From assembly GCA_015501075.1 (NCBI GenBank), contig JADNYJ010000007.1:1-64000 (forward strand): a stretch of 64,000 nt of DNA, given 5' to 3'. Below are positions 11,872-22,408 of this stretch, piece after piece. The position numbers and the translations under genes are program-made. Positions within the stretch are counted from its first letter, which is position 1. Each line of letters starts with the position of its first letter. The notes beneath the pieces were generated by a model, which saw only the letters and a list, made by a program, of their open reading frames with translations, searched no databases and had not been told where the DNA came from. This stretch comes from Gymnopilus junonius. Taxonomy: Eukaryota > Basidiomycota > Agaricomycetes > Agaricales > Galerinaceae.

Positions 11872-12556
11872 TGATGCATTCTTTGATTACTTTTAGCAAC
11901 ATTTAATGGTAAACTCAATGAAAGAACACACTTTTTGAGAATGAAGGAAGTTTTTGAGCTCATCAATATCAACCCAAGCCATGTCCAGAAACTTGGCAGG
12001 GTTGTTGTGAATGTAAGAGTCGCGATACATCTGTCATTCATGAGAGACTTTAGCAAAATCACGCGTTCATTAAGATTAATGATAGAGCTTACCACCACTC
12101 TGAATTCTTCCAGCATTCCTGAGGGAATTGAGTGGATAAAGATGCATCTTCATTGCTATGACGCACCATGGTGAAGTGGGAGAGGGCAAGGAAGATGTCG
12201 GGTCAGATAGCCCCCAAAATCATTTCACTACTCTCATTTCCTCATAATCTAGGCATAAATCTATTGATTGAGGTCCGAATCCACTTTTGAGAGGTACAAG
12301 TATCTATAATTGGGTGAATACAGAAAATTGCATAGAATATAACCTCGAAATAGAGGCAGAAGTAAAATGGCGGGCTCAGGATTTCTAATTAAAGACGTGT
12401 GCTGAGTGTGAATCAAGCGGATCAGGACTGTGACTGTGAACAGGTGGGAGAATGAATATGAGTGCCAGAGTGTGAATTTTCGGGGATGTGAACATGCGAG
12501 TGTGAATGTGAATGGGTGGAGCGGGCGTGAATGTGTCACATTTGGTATATCCTCAT

Positions 12557-15500
12557 CATGGGCTCACCTTGAGCAATTCATGATCAGTCTCATGATGTGG
12601 TCTGACTCAATGCATCTTGCTCAGTTTGGGAATGCTGAACTCTGGCCATCATATATCTTCATCAGAGGCCAGTCAAAATATGACTGTGTGAAGCCCTCCT
12701 CTTTCGCAGCACATCATCTAGCATACATGTCAAAGGTCAGTTGCTGTCTGAGATATTGATTTTGCATTACTGATTGGTCTATAGCTTGATGACAGCTTCC
12801 AAGAGTGGTATATGGATCAGTATGACAAACCAGCCTCAGCAGACATGCTGATGCATGTCTGACACAAGTTAGCACAGGCCATCTGGTTATTAATTCTGGA
12901 TGAAGATTTCATTGAGGCATATGTCCATGGGCTGGAGGTCAAGCTTGCTGATGGAGTTGACCATCTTGGTCTTTTATGAGTGATAACTTATTCAGCTGAT
13001 TATGTCGAGAAGTAAGTTATTCAAGCCTAAACTATGTGACATCTCTGATATACTTCCAGGGTTTTGATGGCATGCATCAAGTATCTTTCACACTGTGCAT
13101 GTCCCAGATGTTTAGTTCTCAAATCCAAGTTTCCTATGCTCAGCTCAAAGTGAGATATGCAGGACCATATCAAGCTGAAATGGGTTGATGATGAGACTAG
13201 ACAAGAAGCAGTGGATTTAGCATGCAAATTGATATTCAAGAAGGGTGTCAGCCTAGGCAGTCAACAGGTTGCTAATGTACTCAGTCCAGAGTCATTGGTT
13301 CCAACATGAGTATGTATTTATGAAGTGGCTCATTTTCTGTTCTGAATGATCCTTACAGAATGCCTTTTCAGAATGGCTGTCCAAATTTGGACTGAATTAC
13401 TTTGAACTATTTGTAGTCGACCTGCTTCATGAGTTCAAACTAGGTGTTTGGATGGCAACATTCAAGCATTTACTATGCCTTCTGTATGCCATTGGTGAAG
13501 ATGGGATTCAAAAGATGAATGAGCAGTGAGTATTAGCTTTCATTCCTCGGGATCCTAACTCATGATAACTAGCTTTTGACAAATCCCAACATTTGGCAGA
13601 GGTACCATACACTGCTTTGCAAAGAATGCCTCAGCCCTGAAGAAAATGGCAGCTTGGGATTATGAGGATCTACTCCAGGTCAGACTGAATCAACAACAGC
13701 CATAATTCAAACATTACTCATCATGACTAGTGTGCAATTCCGGTTTTTGAGGGGCTATTTCCTCCAAAAGAAGATGCAATTGTATGAAAACTCCTATTTG
13801 AATTGGCAACCTGGCATGCCCTTGCCAAACTCTGTCTGCACACCAAGATGACTGTCAAGGACCTTGAAACTTTCACCACATGTCTTGGCGAGAACTTGCA
13901 AACATTCTGAAAGTATGTGTGTGATAATCATGTCACCTATGACTTACCTCCCAAGGAGGCTGCCAGAGGTCGATGCAAGTCAACTGCCAATGCCAAGAAG
14001 AACACAGCTGCTCAAAAGAAGAAAGAAACAGCAACCAAGCCAAAAGCCACTCATTGCCCACATGTTTTTCTGCTTAATATGGTCAAACTCCATGCACTCA
14101 GTGGGTACGCAAAAGCAATTTGCCTCTATGGAACAACAGATAATTATAGCAGTCAAATGGTATTTGTACTTATAAATTATAAAACTACTTGACATGTATT
14201 AATCCTTGCTAATGTAGGGTGAATTTGAACATTGGCACATTAAACACATGTATTGACAGGTGCACAAGGGCAAGCACATTTTAGAGATAGGAATTCAGGT
14301 GCGACGCAAGCGATATATACATCGGCTCCAGGAACAGAAGGCTGCCAATCATGCTACCATCAAGAATCCTCAGGAACCTGCAACAGTTCCCTTTGATGAA
14401 GAAGAAATGTTACCTGAAATGCAACCAGAGCAGCGATATCACATTGCTAAGGATGATCATCACAAGATCCTTCTTCTTTGGTGGTTAGATGGGCATAGGA
14501 ATGACCCTGCTCTCAAAGTATGCACCAGTCACTTGAAATTTTTTACTCAGCTAACTTCAATTACACCACTAGGATTTTCTGCCTCACCTCAAAAATCACC
14601 TTCTCTCATGGCTCCTCAGCCAGAAATATGATGGTGATGAACTGGACTTTACCTCTTTGGATCGACGAACAGTAATAATCAAGAACAACACCATTTTCCG
14701 GCACAAGGTCATTCAAATCAATTATACAACATATGATCTGTGATGTGATTAAGATTCTCTTAACCCTCGTGTGCCTGGGCATGCTGATTTCATGGTGCTT
14801 TCACCAGAAAATGAAGAAGACAATGACAATCCACACCCATATTGGTATGGGTGCATACTCAGTATTTTTCATGCCAACGTCAGGCACACAGGTCCAAAGG
14901 CAAAATCTCATGAACCACAAAGAATGGACTTTCTATTTGTAAGGTGGTTTGGACAAGACATGATGTCGAAGGCCGGATGGAAGGCAAAGAGGTTAATTCA
15001 GCTCAGGTTTGTTCCAGGAAATGATGAGGCTGCCTTTGGTTTCATCAACCTGGCTCAGATCATCAGAGCTGTTCATCTCATACCGGCTTTTAATTGGGGT
15101 CTTACTATGAAATACCTGCCATATTCACCCATTGCTTGGGGTGAAAAAAGTACAAACCAAGACTGGCAACTTTATTACATTGGGATGTAAGCATTTCTTA
15201 TTTTTTTCTACTCGAGCCTCACTTACCAGGTGCTACCATGTAGGTTTGTTGATTGAGATATGATGATGCATTTCCACGGTGGCAGAGTTGGTCACAGGGT
15301 GACGTGCGAGGCTACAGACTTCTTCAAGAAAGATCAAGATAGGCTTGACATCCAAAAGCCTTCCAGTGAAGCAGAGGGGCATGCAAGAGATGTAGAGAGT
15401 GAAACTGAAGAGGTAGCAGCTGCAGAAGTGGATGGTGAGGAGGAAGCTAATGAGGTTCAGGATGAGGAGGAAGATTTTGGTATTATGAGAGATCAAGCCA

Positions 15501-15631
15501 TATACAGTGACAGTGAGGAAGGTGAGTATGAAGGAGAGTCAGATAATCCTGAGGAAGAGGATTTCGGACCAGAGGGCAATGGAACAGAGATGGACCCCAA
15601 GTTAGAGGTCTTGGGATATGATGTACCATAG
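12557..15631 (+). pseudogene. Plavaka-like transposon protein, 3' half
   Basis: It resumes the family order: MMWSDSMHLAQFGNAELWPS (near 12590), KPSSFAAHHLAYM, DKPASADMLMH, AQAIWLLILDEDFIEAY, then LHEFELGVW-like WSKFGLNYFELFVVDLLHEF (about 13385-13450; the genome has KLGVWMATFKHLL after a frame change). After that come IGEDGIQKMNE and KKMAAWDYEDLLQ. The C-terminal part (14771-15240) has FHANVRHTGPKAKSHEPQRM, FGFINLAQIIRAVHLIPAF and a plausible FVD end, followed by an acidic tail ending at 15631. At least one stop is TGA at 12860-12862, where the family has Arg. Multiple frame changes make it non-coding as a whole. Confidence 0.7.
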
Positions 15632-16263
15632 TAATAGACCACCCCTGGCTGATCAAGGTTGAATTGCAGTGCAGTAGCACTAGCATAGTTGGTAATCCAA
15701 TTCACAAAGGCCAGAAATCCTGTAATTCCATGCAAGCCTTCCACGAGCTTGATTTTGTGATGTCTGAGTGCCAGCGAAAATTGTAGGAGCATCACATTGC
15801 CCATGTAAGCAATGTACATTTTCGACATTCCCCACAGTCCAATGTCAGGGTAGCAGCAAGTATGTTGTCCTATGCATGGAGAGTCGCATGACCGATTTCG
15901 CAATGTGAAAATGACTGCGAAGTTTGTACTGCCAATACATTGGAGGCTCATCTATTTATAAAATTACATTGTCATGCATTCAACATTGCATTTTCAACAG
16001 TGACCTGTGAATGCCAATACCAGACTTGTATTGGCTGAAATCCCATGTATTGCTATACATAAAACCCGATCTTTTACTGATGTCATATCGCTGGTGGAAA
16101 TAGTGAAAGGGGTGTAATGGGTCAATTTGAATACCATTTCACGCACAGTAATGATCCTTAAAAATATACCAGTTTCTCTCAACCTGCACTCGCCCACTTG
16201 TACTGTTGTCCTCCATAACATTACTTTCAGACTACAGGAAAATTGTCTTTGTCTTTGTCTAAG
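15632..16263. other. intergenic relic with AT-rich short repeats
   Basis: It holds a cluster of CCAATACATTGG/TGTATTGC-type motifs at 15925-16065 resembling 3490-3660. An open minus-strand frame at 15640-15951 has weak hydrophobic stretches, but no family is recognised. Confidence 0.35.
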
Positions 16264-17562
16264 TCAAGTACCAACAACTTTCTCCCAAAACATTTCACCC
16301 AGAAAATGTTTTATGATGGAATAGTAATATGCCCTATGCTTCTCGTACTCCTTTCGTACCCCCGTAAAAGCCTCACTCATATCTTTATCAAAGTCTCTGT
16401 CCATTACGCCACCTTCGACATGCTGAGCAAGCTTCAAACCTACATAGATGCCCATCTCCAAGGCAGTCATCATTCCCTGAGATGAAAGTGGATCAAATGC
16501 AATTGCAGCATCTCCAACAGCCACCCAGCGTTCCTCTCCATCACAAGTCTTCTCTAAATGGGATGACCCAGCAGCTGTGCAGCATGGATATCCCTCTTGG
16601 ATAGTGTAGTCCCACTTTGCGATGACAGATGAAACATGGGTCATAGTATCATGTAATCAGTCGAGGAAACCAGCTGCATGATGCGAAGACTTGGCAGAAG
16701 AATGAGATGGGAGGGTATGAAAGACAATGATTCGGGTTGGAGGATTATGCAAGATCAGAGAGGTGTACCACCATCCATCAGCCATTGCCTCAATGAGCAT
16801 TTGTCTGTTGTTATCGCCAGTACCAGCATTGCGATCCAATTCTGAACCTATGAAAATGGCGTAGAACACAAGGAGCAGGGCTGAAGTAATTGATTTAATG
16901 CCTATCTGATTTAGGGCATGAGTGGGTTGTGAAGGCTGATTTAGAAGCTTGACAAACCTTGCTCGCCACAGAGGCTTTGCACCCAGTACCATCCACCATC
17001 CATTTCGCTAATATGGGTTTTCTTTGCCCACCCTCCTCTATTTCGATGGCCCATAAGCCCTGAGAGTTTTTCTGGAGGCTTTTAAATGAAGCTTTCCTAA
17101 ATGCCAGACGAGAACTTGATCCCAAAGCACATTTGAGGACTGTGTCCCTGAGAATTTCCTCAAACTCAACCCGGTTAAGATGAAGTCCATGCCCGAAAGG
17201 GTTCAGTATTGCATGCTGTTCTTCTAAATTCAGAGATGACCAAGCGGAGGCATTGCCACTGCAAGTGGTGTGGATGCCACATTTGACCTGGGAGGCTAAT
17301 TGCTTTGGCAGAGAGTGGTGGAGATAGTGGAGCAGCTGACCAGACTCTGGAGGTAGCGATTCGCCAATCTGAACATAGAGTCAGAGGCATCAGAAGTCAA
17401 AGTAAGTCACCAAATCATCTCCTGCAGAAAACTTGCCCTGAAAGATGAAGAATTGGTGTCATCTATGATGAGGCAGGATGCATGTTTGCTGTTCTTGAGA
17501 AAGCTCAGAGCCGTCGCACAGCCTGCAGGGCCCCCACCAATAATAATCACTGTGGTAAAATC
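16264..17562 (-). pseudogene. LodB-like FAD-dependent oxidoreductase, decayed
   Basis: The first recognised exon opens with the dinucleotide-binding motif VIIIGGGPAGCATALSFL (near 17545-17490). Then follow IGESLPPESGQLLHYLHH (near 17340), FGHGLHLNRVEFEEIL (near 17180), WMVDGTGCKASVA (near 17000), RNAGTGDNNRQMLIEAMADG and WWYTSLI (near 16800). The second FAD motif RWVAVGDAAIAFDPLSSQGM is near 16530. The protein ends at 16264. This order matches the flavoproteins that mature LodA/GoxA quinoproteins and the related tryptophan-halogenase-like family. A TGA at 16657-16659 interrupts the frame where Arg is expected, and frame joins between blocks are not all clean. It lies divergent to the LodA-like gene, the arrangement expected of a functional pair. 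Confidence 0.7.
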
Positions 17563-18012
17563 CTGTTAGTTCTTGAACATAAAATGAAGTATTGAGGCCA
17601 CCATTGAACATCATCCCCATGTTCTCTTGAAGGATAGGCATTGAACATTTTAGAACCCAATCACGTTGGGAGGATTTCAAGTTATGAAAGACCTGACATA
17701 ACCATCTTGGGTGATAATCTAATCAGCTGTTGCATGGCTTTCAGAATGAAAAGGCGAAGTTCCTGGATGTGGGGAGAGTAAGGAGCCTCAGAAGACATGA
17801 TGGTGCAGGTGAAGAATACATAGCACATACTTACCATGTTCCAGGGACTTGATCCCCATTCAATGTTGTAGCTGCAAGATCTGCACTTGACTGATCTACA
17901 CCATTGGTGATTATTGTAGCCTCTCATAGCTCTGCGATTTGCAATTGGTCCTCTTGGCCTCCTCAGGGCTTCCTCAAGGCAACTCCGTAGGATGGACAAT
18001 AGCCAACATTAT
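17563..18012. other. 5' flank of the LodB-like gene
   Basis: No start codon could be fixed for the LodB-like gene. A minus-strand frame at 17682-17999 contains PYSPHIQELRLFILKAM but no recognised domain. The stretch runs into the outer TIR of the nested elements. Confidence 0.35.
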
Positions 18013-18094
18013 CACTCCTGTGGCCAGAGTATTTAACAGCTCAGCCAAATCTTATTGTTGGCATATAAACTTTAACCAAGACAATAAGGATGCA

Positions 18095-18970
18095 CCAAGG
18101 GGCTCCCACCCGAGAAGTCTGAGACAACCACTCTATAGGATGGGTGGGGGGGGGGTTAGCCTGGGGTCCTGGTCAGGGTCCCCCATATTAGGAAGAGACG
18201 GCACTGGTGCCGGGCTATTTTTATGCTCACAGCGTCCTCGCCGTCTTCTGGGCATAGCACATCTGAAGTGTTCTCTCTGTAGCATACTTGTATTGTCCAG
18301 ACAATTTAGGTATGTAAATCATATATTAGGAATATTATGTCAAAATCTCTCTATGTTTTTTTGATGGTGATGGTTGTCTTGAGCTCGAGGATGCTTGCAA
18401 AGCATCAGATGATCCTCTTTTGTGTGAATCTCTTTCTTTGAGTGGGACCTCAATGCTGTTGCTTTCTGGGACTTGGTTCCTTGTTCTCCAGTTATCCTTC
18501 GACATATTGCTCAGTGAACATCTGGGGCCAAGTGCAATAAGGGTGCCACAAAGATCACATTGAGCAAACAGTCTACCACAATCATCTCTCTGTCCCAAAA
18601 ACAATTTCAATTGCTTCAGCATTCCATTTCTGACATGAAAATTTACATGCTCAGGCAGATTTGCTTCAACAGCTGTGATCACCTTCTTCTGAGTCAGCAT
18701 TGGTGTTGTAGAGGGAAAGGTAAAGAATAAAGAGAAGAAATATTATTTATTGGTAAAGAAAGAGCTATGTACAAGTACACTAGGGAGAGAACACTTCAGA
18801 CAGTATGCTATGCCCAGGAGATGGCAAGGACACTGTGAGCATAAAAATAGCCTGGCAACAGTGCCATCTCTTCCTAATATGAGGGACCCTGACCAGGACC
18901 CCAGGCTAACCCCCCCCCCACCCATCCTATAGAGTGGTTGTCTCAGACTTCTCGGGTGGGAGCCCCTTGG
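18095..18970. mobile_element. inner element with about 225-bp TIRs and GATGCA duplication
   Basis: The ends CCAAGGGGCTCCCACCCG... and its reverse complement extend for roughly 225 bp at about 90 percent identity, including a poly-G tract near 18145 and poly-C near 18909. The hexamer GATGCA flanks both ends (18089-18094 and 18971-18976), a probable target duplication. The interior holds a minus-strand frame. The superfamily is not recognised. Confidence 0.75.
18335..18700 (-). CDS. cargo ORF inside the inner TIR element
   Basis: The 121-residue frame is the only coding signal inside the element. It has a Cys pair (FAQCDLCGTLIALG) followed by an Asn-Trp (KDNWRTRN), like the C-x2-C...NW module that agaric transposon-associated proteins use as a zinc-binding segment. 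The C-terminal third is Ser/Lys-rich and of low complexity. It could be an exon captured from such a gene. No function can be assigned and expression is not shown. Confidence 0.35.
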   Translation of the reverse strand: MLTQKKVITAVEANLPEHVNFHVRNGMLKQLKLFLGQRDDCGRLFAQCDLCGTLIALGPRCSLSNMSKDNWRTRNQVPESNSIEVPLKERDSHKRGSSDALQASSSSRQPSPSKKHREILT

Positions 18971-19472
18971 GATGCACTGAAACAACTTTAAATGATTGAT
19001 TTTGGCTCGGCTAGGGGGTTAAATGATAAATTTTACTGTAATTTACTAAAATTTGAGGAAAATGTAACCCTCATTTCCATGTTGAATTGTATTTTTAAAG
19101 TTTATCTAGCAGCTAAAGCATTTAGCTGAGCTGTTAAATAGTCCGGCCACAGGAGTGTATTCAGCTCAAGTTCAGACCTGTTTCTGCCAATGATTCGCAC
19201 TATCATGTGGAGCTTTCAAGAACCATTGCACCTGTCATCGTTGTCAATTAGACCGGTAACCATCTGTCAAATGAGGTTGACAAGGCAAGCAGAGAAACCC
19301 TTCAATTACTGAGTCATGGGGCTAAAGTTCAAAATGGGTCTTCATGTGCACCCGGTCATTGTACATCTCCATTTCACCTGAAGGAGTATTGTGTGGATTG
19401 ATTGTGATAATCAGTGACAGGGAATTATATATATTGCCCTGAACAAATCGCATTCCATTCGAAGTGTCGATC

Positions 19473-22408
19473 ATGACTTTTCCTTTGGATAATGTTCGAA
19501 TTTACCCTCCTATCGGTATTGCATGCATCGGAAACTCTACACTGGATGATGGTTGGTTCTATGGGCCTGAGATTCCCAGGTACTTTTAGGAGCCCACAGG
19601 TGGCTTCAAGGACAATGACTCCGCAGTTAAAAGACAGGTACACTTTATGCTTTGATGGAAAGTATAGAGCTCACCCTCAACCCTCAGGCAGCTTGATTCA
19701 GGGTTTATGCCCTTGGGCAGGACAGAGAGGTCCTCGGAGAGCTCAACAAATCAACAGGTTACCACCTCATCTGGAATGTCCAAATTGTAAACAAAAAGGC
19801 ATCATGGTACATGTTCATGGGTAATGCTATACTCCTTTACCATTGATTTCATTGTGAAGCTAACAATGACTCTAGGCAGATCTCAAGAAGGTGCCTTCCA
19901 GCCTGGTTACACCATGCTCTGTAATCCAATGGTGCAGCCAAATGTATGAAAGATCTCTTCTCTGTTAAATTTTTTTGTTAACTACCCTCCCATTTTGCTT
20001 AGTTGCCTCCTGATGAGTGAACTCGACTCATCGTGGACAGTGGCATGCAAATGATAACTGGTTCCAATGCAGCACCTGTAACCCTAGCTGGGGATTTCTA
20101 TGGTTCCAAGTCTAACCTGACTTCTATCTATCTCAGAGAAGCTAGGACAGATGAAGAAGGATGACTGGTTGTTCTTGCCGGGAGTGGATTCTCAAGATCT
20201 ATCTCGAAGGAAGACAACCCTTACTGTTATATCATGAATGATTTCAATTCTCCTGATTGGATCGATGATACCTCTGATGGATGGGTTTCAGTTACTATCA
20301 AGCCTCACGATGGGGGTGGCGCCCCATAAGTTTCTGCAATTTCATTTTTTTATTGTTTTACTGTACTCATTTACGTTCTAGGGTTGATGCACCAGTGAAG
20401 GCATGTGTCATTGGATGACACCCAAGTTCACCAATGGGATATATGCTCCCACATCGCTATATGATGTGATTGAGGAGATGTACGAGAGAGAGAAAAACGC
20501 ACTGCTCTAGGTAAACAGTGTAACATTGGAGAAGTCAACTGGTTCAAACATGTCTGGCCACTCCTTCAATGCCCACTGCTCTTATCCTGGGTCAATATCC
20601 AGGCAAATGGTGGTCATGGTATGTATTTCAATCTTTGCATCATGTATCATTCATCTTAATGTGAATTCGCAGGACCTAATGGACCCAGAAACTTCTTTGA
20701 TGAAGGATGGCAAAAGTCATTGTCCGACAGTAGCGCTGATAACGAAGCAATCAGGAAAGGCGTCCTTGGACGAATGAGGCTTCTGGAGAGCAACTCCAAA
20801 TATGACCAAGCTAGGACAGGCCAGGCTTACAAGTATTTCATGCCCTGGCTCTCAGGCGATAATGGTACACATTCCATTTCCCCCAGGTGGGTCACCTGAT
20901 TCTGATTAAATTTAATTAAGGTCAGACCACTGCTGGCGATCCCTCCACATTCGCATCAATCACAGAGCTCCAGTATGATCGCCTCATCCAATGGAGCAAA
21001 GGCAACTTTACCAAAAATCCTGTGAAACAATACACACGCTTCGAGGACATTCCTCTGCAGGACCAACCTGCTGTGCTGACCAAGTCGGCTTTGGAAGCGA
21101 TGATCGGTGCACCACTCTATCCTGGTATCGAGATGTTGTGGAATGCTGAACTCAAAGAAACTTATCAGTTTCTTATACCATTCACGATCAATGAGGACGT
21201 CAAACCAGGTGATCTAACAAAGTTCCTTTCTCTGCCTTGGCAGAGTGACTTTTACATGTGTCGTTCATATTGGTAACTTCCTACTATTATTTACTGTTGA
21301 TCTATGCCTGAATCAATCATCTCCAGGTGGCCTTCTGCCCATCCTGATTCTGTTGTAACAGAAGACACCTATAAGATCATCTCACAGTCAGTCATAAAAT
21401 CCAATATTGCCCAGAAGTTGACCAACCATGTGCCTTGGGAATGTGGGCTTCATGAGAATTACACCGGTAAGTTCTTCAGCTTATTCTCTTGACCTCATTA
21501 ATGAACTATTTTTTCCACAGATGTATTCCCTGACCAGCCATTGTTTGCGAATACCGACATGGTGAAGAACTGGCATAAGCTAGGTTTCATAGTCCAGTGG
21601 CCTTCATATGGTCCGGAACCCATTTTCGTCGAAACACAATGTGGCATAATCCATTGTGGTGAGAAGGCTATTCCATTACCTAGTGATGATTCCAAGGTGC
21701 CCCGATTACCCAAACACAGCGGTCCACTTATTCTTCCAATGCCTGATTCTCATAATCAACCCATCCAAACTGTCAAGAGCTTGCGAACTCACCTCCAAAC
21801 TGCCATGTCCATCGAATTGGCCACTATACCTCTGTACCTCTTCGGCATGTACAGTATCAAGATTCCCGACCAGTTCGTAAATGACCCACGATACTATGAC
21901 CCTATCATCACAGCTATTCGGGGTTGGTGATCACCTTGCTTATGCCTTGTATTTTTATTCATTGTCTATGATTCCAGGTGTTGTTGCTGAGGAGATGCTT
22001 CATCTCAGTCTAGTGGGCAACGTCCTTCATGCAGTGGGTGGAATACCCAAGCTTTACGATCCCAATTACATGCCGTACTATGTGATGTTGATGCCCAGTT
22101 GTGTTCCAAAGCTGTGGCTCCAGCTCAGGAAGGCAAATAAGGCTAATCTCCAGACATTTATTGACGTAGGCATTATTCGATTTGGGCAATCCTTCCTCAA
22201 TTCTGACTAGGTGTATACCAGGTCAAGACATGAGAGAAGTCAGGTGCCAAGCCCGAGTCTGATGAATATGAAACCCTTGGTCAGTTCTACGATGCCATCA
22301 AAGATGGTGAGTTATATCCTCGAATCCAGTTCGATTTTTTCCTATGTCCATACATGCTCATCCCGACTTCTGTGCAGGTCTGAAGTTTTTGTCAGGCACT
22401 GTTAAGGA
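19473..22408 (+). pseudogene. LodA-like quinoprotein oxidase fused to a ferritin-like domain, decayed
   Basis: The ATG at 19473 begins MTFPLDNVRIYPPIGIACIG, the usual LodA/GoxA N-terminus. Later blocks are VQIVNKKASWYMFMG, TRLIVDSGMQMITGSN, LYPGIEMLW, GDLTKFLSLPWQSDFYMCRS and MVKNWHKLGF. In Marinomonas LodA the cofactor CTQ forms from a Cys and a Trp 65 residues apart; here the Cys of DFYMC and the Trp of VKNWH are 68 apart once the intron is removed. The same frame (21541-21930) continues into a ferritin-like iminophenyl-pyruvate dimer synthase-type domain (SIELATIPLYLFGMYS; then VVAEEMLHLSLVGN after an intron). In-frame stops at 19587, 19694, 20018 and 20162, a frameshift near 20415 and a mutated donor near 20330 show decay. 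The 3' end is cut at 22409 by a transposon end. Confidence 0.8.

Larger units (their letters stand above)
8239..12540. mobile_element. 4.3-kb TIR element inserted in the Plavaka-like ORF
   Basis: Both ends carry a 55-bp terminal inverted repeat starting TGTGACACATTCACGCCC, with two mismatches, both C/T. The pentamer GGTAT occurs 7 bp outside the left end (8227-8231) and 3 bp outside the right end (12544-12548) and may be part of the target duplication. The interior encodes a decayed minus-strand transposase-like gene. Long TIRs and a zinc-binding N-terminal region suggest a Mutator-like element, but the superfamily is not certain. Host transposon coding sequence continues on both sides. Confidence 0.8.
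18013..19157. mobile_element. outer TIR element in the lodA/lodB intergenic region
   Basis: The left end CACTCCTGTGGCCAGAG followed by TATTTAACAGCTCAG is repeated inverted at 19157 downward (CACTCCTGTGGCCGGAC, then TATTTAACAGCTCAG). Similarity extends some 60 bp into the element. The target duplication is unclear. A second element (18095-18970) sits inside it, so the two insertions are ordered in time. Confidence 0.6.

Noticed and set aside
15493..15951. Minus-strand membrane protein gene
   Set aside because: Half of it overlaps the acidic tail of the Plavaka-like ORF on the other strand and no family is recognised.
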